Assembly: GCF_947498015.1 (NCBI RefSeq)
Contig: NZ_CANMIR010000015.1
Coordinates: forward strand, 1-64,000
From: an uncultured Neptuniibacter sp.
GTDB taxonomy: Bacteria > Pseudomonadota > Gammaproteobacteria > Pseudomonadales > Balneatricaceae
Length of the DNA: 64,000 nt
Direction of reading: 5' to 3'
The position numbers and the translations under genes are program-made. Below the pieces are notes generated by a model. It was not told the origin of the DNA. It saw nothing but the letters and a program-made list of their open reading frames with translations, and made no database searches. The number at the start of each line of letters is the position of its first letter. Position 1 is the stretch's first letter. Below, piece by piece: positions 35,749 to 45,085 of this stretch.

Positions 35749-37282
35749 TCATCTCCTCTAAAGCCGGATCCCCATCTATTGAGGTGTTCAATATCGGCAA
35801 GAATATATCGAAACAGGTCTTCTCACCCTGTTCACTTTTCACACGGATCTGTCCCCCTGCTTGCTTCACAATTGAATAGCTTACTGACAAACCTAATCCT
35901 GAGCCTTGACCCACCTCCTTGGTCGTGAAGAAAGGATCAAATAGATTCTCTATGATATCCGTTGAAATACCATGACCTGTATCGGTGATACTCAGATTGA
36001 CATAGTTTCCAGGCTCTAAATGGACGCTATTGTCAAAGTCCTGATCGGGGGTAATCGTTATCTGACTCAAATTGACAGAGATATCCCCGCTTTCCCCCTC
36101 CAGAGCATCCACAGAGTTGCCAATAAGATTCAGTAGCAATGTTTCAATATCAGCCTCTTTACAGGGGACCAAAACCTCATCCGGCTCTATTTCTATTGTT
36201 AACCGGGCGGTAGAAGGCATTGCCGCTTTGGCAAGCAGCAATGAGCGATGAATACATCCCACAATCTCCGTAGAGTCGTCTACGTCACGTTGCCGGTTTC
36301 GAGAAAATGCCAATACGTTTTTTAATACCTCAGAAGCACTCGATGCAGAATTTTCAATCCGCTTCAGATCTGCATAGGTCTCATGATCCTCTTTATGATC
36401 GAGCTTGAGCATTTTGCTGAGTGCAATGATCGGTGTGAGAAAGTTATTTACAGAATGAGCAATGCCACCCAGCATCGTGCCCAGCGCTTCCAGCTTTTGA
36501 TGGGATGCCAGAAGCGATTCAATTCGCTTACGCTCCTCTACTTCTTGTAGGTGCGCAGCAGCCAATTCCTCTGCTGATGCTCGCGCTTGAGCTTCTTTTC
36601 GCAAAAGTTGCAGCACAACTGTGGAGTAGAGCAACATTAAACCAATTAATACAACACCCAAAAACAGTATGTTATTTCCCAAGTTGTTGATAGATAGGTT
36701 AATCTGAGCAAACTGAATATCCGCTTGTTTCTGAACTTTAACCAAAACCTCGGCCAGATAGTTTAAAGCCACCTGCTCTTGTTCTTCGAACTCTTCCTTA
36801 CTTTCTGCGATCTCAAGATTCTCAGCCCCAGCCTGCATCAGGTTAATCAAGTTTGTTGAAGTTCTCTGCAACTGATCATAGTGCAGATGAATCTGCTCCA
36901 ACTCCTGCGCATTGACTAGCGCCCCCTCGTCAAAACGCGTAAGAATACCCTTCAGTTCTGTGTATGCTTTTAGGAAGGCCCGATGCCCTCTATTGATCTC
37001 ATTTTCTTCAATTGATTCCGCTGTGCGTCTAGTCACATCTTCTGCACCTTCTGCATAAGTTAATCCGACTAATAAATGCTCCGATGTGGAAGATACAATA
37101 CGAATGATACCGAAACGCATCTGCTCAAGAAGGCGTAGCTGCGGTACTAGTGAGTTATGTACAATCTGATTACTTCGTTTCGTGCTATCAGCTTCCTTAT
37201 ATTCATATACCACATAAAATCCGCCCAGTAGCACAATGAATAAAAGAGCCGAAAACAGTGAAATTTTGAGACGAATATTCAT
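35717..37282 (-). CDS. membrane sensor histidine kinase (NtrB-like H-box)
   Basis: 521 residues. TM1 (SLFSALLFIVLLGGFYVVY), a helical periplasmic domain of about 165 residues, TM2 near 195-220 (ILFLGVVLIGLMLLY), a coiled stretch, then the H-box GGIAHSVNNFLTP (His near 276) where most relatives have HDFNN. The ATPase has NLIGNSVDALEG, DTGHGIS and GSGLGLSVS. This H-box type usually works with a single receiver, which fits the overlapping downstream regulator. The signal is unknown. A 30-residue charged tail follows the ATPase. Confidence 0.9.
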   Translation of the reverse strand: MNIRLKISLFSALLFIVLLGGFYVVYEYKEADSTKRSNQIVHNSLVPQLRLLEQMRFGIIRIVSSTSEHLLVGLTYAEGAEDVTRRTAESIEENEINRGHRAFLKAYTELKGILTRFDEGALVNAQELEQIHLHYDQLQRTSTNLINLMQAGAENLEIAESKEEFEEQEQVALNYLAEVLVKVQKQADIQFAQINLSINNLGNNILFLGVVLIGLMLLYSTVVLQLLRKEAQARASAEELAAAHLQEVEERKRIESLLASHQKLEALGTMLGGIAHSVNNFLTPIIALSKMLKLDHKEDHETYADLKRIENSASSASEVLKNVLAFSRNRQRDVDDSTEIVGCIHRSLLLAKAAMPSTARLTIEIEPDEVLVPCKEADIETLLLNLIGNSVDALEGESGDISVNLSQITITPDQDFDNSVHLEPGNYVNLSITDTGHGISTDIIENLFDPFFTTKEVGQGSGLGLSVSYSIVKQAGGQIRVKSEQGEKTCFDIFLPILNTSIDGDPALEEMSEREENFICR

Positions 37283-37368
37283 TTTGTTCCCTAAAATCAG
37301 ATATCAAAACGGCGAGGTAGGTCGTTGTATTCAATCAAGAATAGTCCAGTTTCAGTAAGTTTGATAAT

Positions 37369-38379
37369 CTAGCACACCCTCAAAGGTGTACGGCTATGGC
37401 GAGCACGATCGAGGCGATACTGTTTCGGCGACAAACCTAGATTTTTCTGAAACAAGCGGCGCAATGAACTTTGACTGCCGTATCCCACCCGCTCAGCGAT
37501 TTTTTCCAGGCTTAAGTTGGTTGTTTCCAGCAGTAGTTTTGTCTGCTCCATTCTAAGGCTTTGCAAGTACTCGGACAGATTGACACCATTGGCCTGCTTA
37601 AACCGGCGAGAGAGTGTCCGAACGCTGACAGCGTGCTGCTTCGCCAAAGTATTCAGATCAAGACGCTGAGAGATATCGCGCTGTAGTTGGCTTTCGACAG
37701 CCAGTACCAGGCTATCCTGATGATCAGACTGATTCTGCATAAACAGATAGGGTGATGCGTAGCTTTGAGAGGCATCGATTAGCATGGTCCGAGCAGCCGC
37801 CTGTGCAATCTGGCGCCCCACCTGCTCCTCAGCTATCTGTAACATCACCCCAAGGTTAGCTGTCATAGATCCAGTGGTATAAAACTGCTTATTCTTCACC
37901 AGTAGGGTCTGAGGACAAAACTCCACTTGCGGATAACGTTTGCTAAACATGGAACCGAGCCACCAGGCAGTGGTTGCTGTTTGATCATTTAACAAACCCG
38001 CTTCAGCCAGCATAAAAACGCCACTGCAATTTGCAGCAATGGTCACCCCCTGCTGAGCTTGCGCCTCCAGCCATTGACGCTCTGCTTTTAACCGGGAGAG
38101 TGAATCCAACAGGTTACGCCCATCAGTATGGTGGATACCCGGAAGGATAATCAGGTCAGCCTTAGCTACCTCTGAGCAACTGAAATCTGCATGCAGCTTC
38201 ATCCCGTTTGAACAGTGAACGCTCTCCCCGGAGAGTGAAACCAGATGGCACTCATAGAGCGGCGCGGTATCGCACCGCTGCTGTTTCCAGAGAGTATTGA
38301 TCACATTAAAAACGTCGAACGGGGATGTCAGCCCCGATGCCTGGCAACCATCGAAGCCTAAGCCGATAACTTGGTACAT
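37369..38379 (-). CDS. GlxA-type AraC regulator with DJ-1/PfpI domain
   Basis: 336 residues. The N-terminal DJ-1-like domain (about 1-190) carries the elbow Cys in IAANCSGVFMLAEAGLL. The C-terminal AraC DNA-binding domain (about 225-325) has LNTLAKQHAVSVRTLSRRFK and KIAERVGYGSQSSLRRLFQ. Such GlxA-family regulators often act in carnitine, choline or amide catabolism; no such genes are visible here. It is divergent from the AhpD-like protein (38484) and may control it. Confidence 0.9.
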   Translation of the reverse strand: MYQVIGLGFDGCQASGLTSPFDVFNVINTLWKQQRCDTAPLYECHLVSLSGESVHCSNGMKLHADFSCSEVAKADLIILPGIHHTDGRNLLDSLSRLKAERQWLEAQAQQGVTIAANCSGVFMLAEAGLLNDQTATTAWWLGSMFSKRYPQVEFCPQTLLVKNKQFYTTGSMTANLGVMLQIAEEQVGRQIAQAAARTMLIDASQSYASPYLFMQNQSDHQDSLVLAVESQLQRDISQRLDLNTLAKQHAVSVRTLSRRFKQANGVNLSEYLQSLRMEQTKLLLETTNLSLEKIAERVGYGSQSSLRRLFQKNLGLSPKQYRLDRARHSRTPLRVC

Positions 38380-38483
38380 ATTGTCACTTTTTGCGCGATA
38401 AATGGCATAGATCTGTCTGATTATGCGTGTTTAAGCTTGTTAGACTAGCTCAGACAATCCAGAAAAAGAAGCGTGGAGGAAAT

Positions 38484-39065
38484 ATGAATAAGCCTGACAT
38501 CAGCCGTTACCCTGTACCTGAACTTTCAACACTTCCAGAAGATATTCGGGATCGAATTCTGGCAGTTCAGGAGAAAGCCGGGTTTATTCCCAATGTGTTT
38601 CTTACGTTGGCTTATCGCCCGGCAGAGTTTCGGTCATTTTTTGCCTACCATGATGCCATCATGGAACGCGAGGGTTGCACACTAACCCCGGCGGAGAAGG
38701 AGATGATCATCGTGGCAACCAGCGCCGCAAACGGCTGTCAGTACTGCGTAATCGCCCATGGTGCGCTTTTGCGTGTATTCGCTAAAGAACCACTACTGGC
38801 AGACCAGATCGCCGTTAACTATCTTCACGCGCCCTTAAGTGATAAACAGAAAGCGATGCTGGCCTTTGCGTTAAAGCTCTCCCGCACACCTGAACAGATC
38901 AATGAAAACGACTACACGGAGCTTAAGCAACAAGGCTTTGATGATGAAGATATACTGGATATCTCAGGCATCACTGCCTTCTTCGGCCTATCTAACCGCA
39001 TGGCGATCGTTACCAGCATGCAGGCCAATGAGGAGTTTTATACGATGGCCCGAACGCCCCGATAA
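38484..39065 (+). CDS. AhpD-like / carboxymuconolactone-decarboxylase-family protein
   Basis: 193 residues of the peroxidase-related CMD family. The thiol motif is CQYCVIAHG (C-x2-C-x3-H), the redox site of AhpD. The N-terminal segment PELSTLPEDIRDRI...KAGFIPNVF matches the paralogue at 63286-63867. It may reduce peroxides or work on an unsaturated compound. ATG 38484 lies seven bases behind GGAGG. It is divergent from the GlxA-type regulator and followed by a two-way terminator at 39109. Confidence 0.85.
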   Translation: MNKPDISRYPVPELSTLPEDIRDRILAVQEKAGFIPNVFLTLAYRPAEFRSFFAYHDAIMEREGCTLTPAEKEMIIVATSAANGCQYCVIAHGALLRVFAKEPLLADQIAVNYLHAPLSDKQKAMLAFALKLSRTPEQINENDYTELKQQGFDDEDILDISGITAFFGLSNRMAIVTSMQANEEFYTMARTPR

Positions 39066-39108
39066 CAATCGGAGAGATCTCGTAACGTTAGCTCTTACAG
39101 CTAAAGAA

Positions 39109-39130
39109 AAAGCCCGCATCTGCGGGCTTT
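39109..39130. terminator. bidirectional terminator between AhpD-like and SDR genes
   Basis: A 9-bp stem AAAGCCCGC / GCGGGCTTT around ATCT, with A-rich bases on the left and T-rich bases on the right. It sits between two convergent genes, so it can serve both strands. Confidence 0.88.
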
Positions 39131-39152
39131 AGCTTAAGAAATCTCTCTCTGC

Positions 39153-39914
39153 TCAGATACGCAGACCACCGTCCATCTCTACGATGCGGCCGGTGAAAAA
39201 GTCATTCTCCACGATATACTGAAGAGTATGTGCCATCTCTTCGACCTCACCCAAGCGGCGAAGTGGTACAGCGGAGACCATACGATCGATCGCTTCAGGT
39301 TTCATCTGTGCAGTCATCTCTGTTGCGATCACGCCCGGTGCGATACCGCCTACACGGATCTTATGACGCGCCAGTTCACCTGCCCAGCTAGTCACCATCG
39401 TCGCTACCGCTGACTTTGTCGCGGAGTAGTTTGTCTGGCCCATATTTCCCGCACGGGATACGGAGGAGATATTGACAATAACACCGCCTTTACCCTGCAC
39501 TGCCATCGCTGCAGCTGCTTCACGACCACACAGGAAAGTACCGGTCATATTAACATCGACAACCGACTGGAACTGCTCCAGGCTCATTTTCGCCTGTAGT
39601 TCGCCATCTTTCACTTTGATCAGCATGCCATCGCGCATCAGGCCAGCATTGTTAATCAGGCCATTAATCTCACCAAAATCAGCCTTAATCTGTGCAAAGG
39701 TATTTTCAACTGCAGATTCATCAGTGATATTGCAGACATAACCACGCGCTTCAACGCCATGTTCAGCACAAGCAGCGCAGGCTTCATCCAGGCTCTCCTG
39801 GCTAAGGTCGATCAGGGCTACCTTGCCACCCTTCTCCGCCAGGTTTTCAGCCATCGCACGGCCCAATCCTCTGCCACCGCCTGTAATCACAAATACACTG
39901 TCTTTAATCTGCAT
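39153..39914 (-). CDS. FabG-type short-chain dehydrogenase
   Basis: 253 residues. NAD(P)-binding GGGRGLGRAM near 12-21, NNAG, catalytic Ser in NISSVSR and Tyr/Lys in YSATKSA. The end ENDFFTGRIVEMDGGLRI matches 3-ketoacyl-ACP or 3-hydroxyacyl-CoA reductases. It stands alone between terminators, so its substrate is not hinted by neighbours, though a 3-hydroxyacyl-CoA step would suit the acyl-CoA genes that follow. AGGAG lies upstream of ATG 39914. Confidence 0.88.
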   Translation of the reverse strand: MQIKDSVFVITGGGRGLGRAMAENLAEKGGKVALIDLSQESLDEACAACAEHGVEARGYVCNITDESAVENTFAQIKADFGEINGLINNAGLMRDGMLIKVKDGELQAKMSLEQFQSVVDVNMTGTFLCGREAAAAMAVQGKGGVIVNISSVSRAGNMGQTNYSATKSAVATMVTSWAGELARHKIRVGGIAPGVIATEMTAQMKPEAIDRMVSAVPLRRLGEVEEMAHTLQYIVENDFFTGRIVEMDGGLRI

Positions 39915-40234
39915 CTCTTATTCTCCTGAGCCGACTACCGTGTCTCCCTTAATCTGGGAATATAGCAGCCGGTTAAATTTTGTACGTCTGACCTAGCCTC
40001 TTTTATAGCTTTTTTTAGCCTTAATTGCGAGAAAAAATTAGGGAAAACCCTTATTGATTTATTCAGACACTCAGCCAGAAAACGCTTAACAACCCTCTAC
40101 CTCACTCCCAAAAAAAGACCGGCACCTGTGAAGTCACAGGGCCGGCTAAGAGTGCAAAATGAATTAGAGGTTTATCATCTCAACAGAGATGATGCAGAGG
40201 TCTAACCCGTAAGCTAAACCTCCGTTCAGAACAT
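39915..40234. other. intergenic region with prpE terminators and SDR promoter
   Basis: These 320 bases contain no gene. Bases near 39915-40090 are AT-rich and likely hold the promoter of the minus-strand SDR gene. ATCATCTC-AACA-GAGATGAT (40174-40193) and the longer hairpin at 40111-40145 follow the prpE stop. Confidence 0.6.
40111..40145 (-). terminator. intrinsic terminator of the valine/propionate operon
   Basis: On the minus strand a hairpin with arms GCCGG-CCTGTGA and TCACAGG-CCGGC (one bulged base) is followed at once by a run of T (CTTTTTTT). It lies 90 bases after the prpE stop, so it closes the operon running from mmsA. Confidence 0.85.
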
Positions 40235-42124
40235 TTAGATCGCTCCGCGCGATTCGATTATCTGCTCAATCTCACCCAGAATGGCTGGATCATCGATAGT
40301 CGAAGGCATTTTATACTCCTCCTGAGCGGCGATTTTACGCAGAATCGCGCGCAGGATCTTGCCGGAGCGGGTTTTCGGTAAACGCTGAACAACCAGCGCT
40401 GTACGGAAACATGCAAGTGCTCCCACCTGCTCACGCACCATCTTCACAACTTCGCTCTGCAACTGATCATCTTCAATCTCAGAACCCGCTTTCAGCACGA
40501 TCAAACCCACAGGTAACTGTCCTTTGAGTTCATCATTTACACCGATCACTGCACATTCAGCGACTTCAGGGTGGGCAGAAACCACCTCTTCCATCTCACC
40601 TGTGGATAAACGGTGTCCGGATACGTTGATGACATCATCAGTACGGCCTGTGATGTAGATATAACCATCATCATCTTTATAGCCACCATCACCGGTATGG
40701 TAGTAGCCCGGGAATGCTTCCAGATAGGAGCTGACGTAACGATCATTGTTGTTCCAGATACTCCAGGCAACCCCTGGAGGCATCGGTAGTTTCACGCAGA
40801 TATTACCCGCATCACCGTCCGCAACTTCAGCGCCCTCACCATCCAAGACACGGATATCGTAACCTGGTATCGGTTTGTTAGTGGATCCAAGACGCGCTTC
40901 TGAAGGACTGTCCCAGCCCATCATTGGAGCCGTCATTGGCCAGCCGGTTTCGGTCTGCCACCAGTGATCGATCACCGGCACTTTCAGCAGATCTGAGAGC
41001 CAGTGGTAGGTTGATGAGTCCAGCTTTTCACCGGCCACGAAGACCCAGTTCAGGCTGTCCAGATTGTAATCATTGGATAGAGTACCCTCTGGATCCTCTT
41101 TGCGGATCGCACGAAACGCCGTTGGTGCACAGAACATGGAGTTCACCCCATATTCCTCAATGACACGCCAGAAAGTACCCGCATCCGGGTTTTTAATCGG
41201 CTTACCTTCAAAGAATATCGCGCTACAACCACCCATCAGCGGCCCGTAAACGATAAAGGAGTGCCCCACAACCCATCCGATATCGGACGCGCCCCACCAG
41301 ACATCTCCCGCTTCCATGCCATACACATTGTTCAGTGCATAGCTCAAGGCTACCGCGTGGCCACCATTGTCACGGACGATCCCTTTCGGCTGTCCGGTTG
41401 TGCCTGAGGTGTAGAGGATATACAGCGGATCAGCACCTTTAACAGGCGTACAGGGTGCAGGCGCTACACCTTCCTGTACCTGATTCCAGTCCAGATCACC
41501 GGCATTGTTCATCTCGGCTTGGACCATTGGGCGCTGGAATACAATAGTGTGTTCAGGCTTGTGGCTAGCCAATTCAATCGCCTGATCAACCAACGGTTTG
41601 TAGGCAATTTTCTTATCAAATTCGATACCGCACGAAGCGGTCAGGATCATTTTGGGGTTGGCATCGTCGATACGGATCGCCATCTCTGCGGGAGCAAAAC
41701 CACCAAATACAACCGAATGGATCGCGCCTAGACGTGCGCAGGCGAGCATCGCGACAGCGGCCTCAGGGATCATCGGCATGTAAATGAGAACAGTATCGCC
41801 CTTCTCAACACCCTGTGCTTTCAGTGCACCGGCAAAGCGAGCCACACGATCAAGCAACTGATTGTAAGAGATCGCCTCTTTAGTGCCTGCAGCCGGCGAA
41901 TCATAGTAAAGCGCAACCTGTTCACCACGGCCATTTTCTACATGGTAATCCAGTGCCAGATAGCAGCTATTCAGTTCGCCATCCGGGTACCAGCTGTAGG
42001 TTCCAAACTCAGTTTTCGTAACTGTTGTTTCAGGTTTTTTAAACCAGGCGATTCGGTCAGCCTGGTCTGCCCAGTAAGCTTCGGTATTATCGAGGGCAGA
42101 TTGATATTCTTCGTTGTATCCCAT
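40235..42124 (-). CDS. prpE: propionyl-CoA synthetase
   Basis: 629 residues, the usual PrpE length. Acetyl-CoA-synthetase-type N-terminus (EYQSALDNTEAYWADQADRI). A3 loop ILYTSGTTGQPKGIV, the WWQTETGWP motif, YHTGDGGYKDDDGYIYITGRTDDVINVSGHRLSTGE split across A7/A8, and catalytic Lys in KTRSGKILR. It makes propionyl-CoA from propionate, ATP and CoA. Its place at the end of the valine operon fits, because valine breakdown also produces propionyl-CoA. The 83-base gap to mmsB lacks a terminator. Confidence 0.93.
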   Translation of the reverse strand: MGYNEEYQSALDNTEAYWADQADRIAWFKKPETTVTKTEFGTYSWYPDGELNSCYLALDYHVENGRGEQVALYYDSPAAGTKEAISYNQLLDRVARFAGALKAQGVEKGDTVLIYMPMIPEAAVAMLACARLGAIHSVVFGGFAPAEMAIRIDDANPKMILTASCGIEFDKKIAYKPLVDQAIELASHKPEHTIVFQRPMVQAEMNNAGDLDWNQVQEGVAPAPCTPVKGADPLYILYTSGTTGQPKGIVRDNGGHAVALSYALNNVYGMEAGDVWWGASDIGWVVGHSFIVYGPLMGGCSAIFFEGKPIKNPDAGTFWRVIEEYGVNSMFCAPTAFRAIRKEDPEGTLSNDYNLDSLNWVFVAGEKLDSSTYHWLSDLLKVPVIDHWWQTETGWPMTAPMMGWDSPSEARLGSTNKPIPGYDIRVLDGEGAEVADGDAGNICVKLPMPPGVAWSIWNNNDRYVSSYLEAFPGYYHTGDGGYKDDDGYIYITGRTDDVINVSGHRLSTGEMEEVVSAHPEVAECAVIGVNDELKGQLPVGLIVLKAGSEIEDDQLQSEVVKMVREQVGALACFRTALVVQRLPKTRSGKILRAILRKIAAQEEYKMPSTIDDPAILGEIEQIIESRGAI

Positions 42125-42207
42125 CGGTTCAACCTCATTATTTTTTTTATCAGGTTGGGAGTATCCGCCGTCAATCAGGACCGACGGATATGTTCATGAG
42201 TTCAGGA

Positions 42208-43098
42208 TTACTGGTCCTGATACAGGCGTAGCACGCTGGAGAAATCCAGACCGCCATTACCATTGGCTTTATGCAGGTTGAATAACGCGCGTGCCTGTGA
42301 ACCCATCGGAGTTGGTGAAGCACTCTGCTGGCTCAACTCCATCGCTAATCCCAGATCTTTAAACATCAAATCAACCTGGAAGCCACCCTGATAATCATTT
42401 GAGGAAGGAACCCCCTCCATAACACCGGGTACAGGGTTGTAAACCTGCAAGGCCCAGTTATTGCCGGAGCTCTGTTTCATAATTTCGGAGAGTACAGCAG
42501 GGTCCAGGCCGTTCTTAACACCCATATTCAGCGCTTCAGACGTTCCGGTCATCAGGATTGCCAACAGCATGTTATTACACGCTTTTGCGACCTGACCGGC
42601 ACCGTTATCACCTGCATGGAAGATGTTTTTACCCATGCACTCCAGAATCGGTTTAGCTTTGGCAAACTGTTCATCAGAAGCCCCTACCATGAATGCCAGC
42701 GTACCGGCTACGGCACCGCCAACACCACCAGATACGGGCGCATCAATAAAGCTGATTCCGCGATCAGCACCGGTTGCCGAAACACGTTTGGCGGTATCGG
42801 CATCGATAGTAGAGGAATCGATAATCAGGGTACCATCCGCTACAACATCAAACAGCGGTGTATCACCCGTCGCCATTAAGCCCTCTACATGCTTGCCCGC
42901 AGGTAACATTGTTACCAAAAACTCGACATCTGAAGCGGCTTCAACTGCTGTTGCAGCGGACTGACCGCCTTCAGCAACCACTTTTGCAATTGCATCCTGT
43001 GACAGGTCAAATGCTTTAACTGAGTGACCTGCTTTCACCAGATTGATCGCCATTGGGCCACCCATGTTGCCCAGACCAATAAAACCGATTGTCGCCAT
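42208..43098 (-). CDS. mmsB: 3-hydroxyisobutyrate dehydrogenase
   Basis: 296 residues, beta-hydroxyacid dehydrogenase family. NAD-binding GFIGLGNMGGPMA at the start, substrate-binding DAPVSGGVGGA, and catalytic Lys in GQVAKACNNM. It oxidises 3-hydroxyisobutyrate to methylmalonate semialdehyde in valine catabolism, feeding mmsA in the same operon. Confidence 0.95.
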   Translation of the reverse strand: MATIGFIGLGNMGGPMAINLVKAGHSVKAFDLSQDAIAKVVAEGGQSAATAVEAASDVEFLVTMLPAGKHVEGLMATGDTPLFDVVADGTLIIDSSTIDADTAKRVSATGADRGISFIDAPVSGGVGGAVAGTLAFMVGASDEQFAKAKPILECMGKNIFHAGDNGAGQVAKACNNMLLAILMTGTSEALNMGVKNGLDPAVLSEIMKQSSGNNWALQVYNPVPGVMEGVPSSNDYQGGFQVDLMFKDLGLAMELSQQSASPTPMGSQARALFNLHKANGNGGLDFSSVLRLYQDQ

Positions 43099-43172
43099 TT
43101 CTCTAACCCTTTCTTATCGTTATTCGTTATAACCGGCACCTATGAGGTACCGGTTCTGCTCTACTACAGTTC

Positions 43173-44270
43173 TTACAGACCCTGCAGTGGGTTGGTTTCC
43201 CAGGGTGAAACAAAAAACTCATCAACTTTGGCCTGATCGACCTCTGCCAATGTTTTGAACGTCCAGTCCGGCTTGCCATCTTTGTCCACCAGCAGCGCTC
43301 TCACACCCTCCGGGAACTCACGATTCTTACAGCTCTGAACGGAGAGAATCATCTCTGCGCAGAAAACCTCTTTCAGTGACATATGCTTGGTCACCTCCAG
43401 CTGTTTCTGGATCAGGTTAACCGCCAGTGGACTGCCGTGGCTGATCGCTTTCTTAGAACGGTTGATCCACTTATCTTCACTCTCAACCGCCAACAGCGCG
43501 TCAACGATCTCTTCAACGCTGTCCTGATCAGTAATCTGCTGAATAAAGTCATAGTGCTCCTGAATCGGAGATTCAGACTTAAACTGCGGCTGGGATTCCT
43601 CTTCCAGATCTCGAAGCACTCGATTCACAACCGCATCAGCGGAACCACTCCAACTTTCCGCCTGCAGGCGCTCCATCATCGCTGCACGCATCTCAACTGC
43701 GATAAATCGATCAGCAAGCCCCAGGAATAAAGCATCTGCGGCGAACATCGGATTACCGGTCAGCCCCAGGAACAGCCCCGTGCGCCCCGGCATATGGTTG
43801 AGGAACCAGCTACCACCCACATCAGGGTATAGTCCGATCGTCACTTCCGGCATCGCCATATGAGAGGTCTCAGTCACAATACGGTGGCTACAGCCATTCA
43901 TCAGGCCCATACCGCCGCCCATCACAATACCGCTACCCCAGCAGATAATCGGCTTAGGGTAGGTATGGATGGTGTAATCCAGTGTGTACTCACGGGTGAA
44001 GAACTCTTCAGGGAAAGATGCGGCGCCGTCACCTGTCATCGACTTGTATAGATTGACGACATCACCACCTGCACAGAATGCTTTTTCACCTGCACTGTCC
44101 AGTACAATTGCTACTACGCTATCATCTGTTTTGCACTCATCCAGCTTAGGCTGAATCAGATCGATCATATCCAGGGTCAGGGCGTTGAGGGAACGCTCAG
44201 CATTCAAGCTGATCTCAACGATTTTTTTCCCATCCTGGGTTGGAAATTCATTAAAAAGTACGCAACTCAT
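43173..44270 (-). CDS. 3-hydroxyisobutyryl-CoA hydrolase
   Basis: 365 residues of the crotonase superfamily. The oxyanion-hole and active-site segments FCAGGDVVNLY and MPEVTIGLYPDVGGSWFL match HIBYL-CoA hydrolases, which are longer than plain hydratases and carry a Glu/Asp pair in that last segment. It frees 3-hydroxyisobutyrate for MmsB. The ATG at 44270 has AAGGA upstream; an ATG further up would enter the hydratase gene. Bordered by enoyl-CoA hydratase and mmsB. Confidence 0.88.
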   Translation of the reverse strand: MSCVLFNEFPTQDGKKIVEISLNAERSLNALTLDMIDLIQPKLDECKTDDSVVAIVLDSAGEKAFCAGGDVVNLYKSMTGDGAASFPEEFFTREYTLDYTIHTYPKPIICWGSGIVMGGGMGLMNGCSHRIVTETSHMAMPEVTIGLYPDVGGSWFLNHMPGRTGLFLGLTGNPMFAADALFLGLADRFIAVEMRAAMMERLQAESWSGSADAVVNRVLRDLEEESQPQFKSESPIQEHYDFIQQITDQDSVEEIVDALLAVESEDKWINRSKKAISHGSPLAVNLIQKQLEVTKHMSLKEVFCAEMILSVQSCKNREFPEGVRALLVDKDGKPDWTFKTLAEVDQAKVDEFFVSPWETNPLQGL

Positions 44271-44280
44271 CGTCAGATCC

Positions 44281-45057
44281 TTATTGGTTTTTCCACTCAG
44301 GTGCACGCTTATCAAGAAATGCGTTTACACCCTCTTTCTGATCTTCTGTGTGGAACAGATCAACGAACAGTTCACGCTCCAGAATGTAACCCGCATCCCA
44401 GTGATGAGTGCGATTGTTCTGGATCAGCTGTTTACAGGCAGCAACAGCCGTTGGGCTCTGCTGCTCAACAGCTTTAGCCAGCTCCATCGCTTTTTCAAAG
44501 GACTGACCCTGAGGTACCAGCTCTTCAACCAGACCGATCTCTTTCGCAAGCGGCGCTTTAATACGCTCACCGCAAAGGATCAGGCGCTTAGTCCAACCTT
44601 CGCCAACCAGCATCGTCAGGTTTTGCGTACCGCCCGCACATGGAAGCAGGCCAACTTTCGCTTCTGGTAGTGCCATCTGCGCCTGCTCTTCCGCGACACG
44701 GATATCACACGCCAGCGCAACTTCCAGACCACCACCCATCGCAAACCCATTGATCGCCGCGATAGATACTCCGCGGAAACGCGCCAGCGTTTCGAACGCT
44801 TCACCGAAGTAACGCGCCATATCACGCGCAACAGAACGGTCGCCATCAGCAAACAGGTTCAGATCAGCCCCTGCTGAGAAGAATTTTTCACTATTTGAAC
44901 GGATAACAAGCGCGTAGATCTCTTTATCCTGGTTCAGCTCTTCAACTACCACCGCAAGACCTTTCAGGCTCTCTTCCGTCCAGGTATTTGCCGGCGGGTT
45001 ATTCATCGTAATAACCGCTGTATGGCCCTGTTTTTCAACAATCAGTTTATCGGTCAT
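44281..45057 (-). CDS. enoyl-CoA hydratase (methacrylyl-CoA hydration)
   Basis: 258 residues, crotonase family. Both catalytic Glu positions are seen: MGGGLEVALACD and LPEAKVGLLPCAGGTQ. SAGADL forms the CoA oxyanion hole. In the operon it would hydrate methacrylyl-CoA to 3-hydroxyisobutyryl-CoA, between the acyl-CoA dehydrogenase and the hydrolase. Gaps to the neighbours are 10 and 28 bases. Confidence 0.92.
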   Translation of the reverse strand: MTDKLIVEKQGHTAVITMNNPPANTWTEESLKGLAVVVEELNQDKEIYALVIRSNSEKFFSAGADLNLFADGDRSVARDMARYFGEAFETLARFRGVSIAAINGFAMGGGLEVALACDIRVAEEQAQMALPEAKVGLLPCAGGTQNLTMLVGEGWTKRLILCGERIKAPLAKEIGLVEELVPQGQSFEKAMELAKAVEQQSPTAVAACKQLIQNNRTHHWDAGYILERELFVDLFHTEDQKEGVNAFLDKRAPEWKNQ

Positions 45058-45085
45058 TCTTATTCTCCAGTTCTTATCAACAGGA

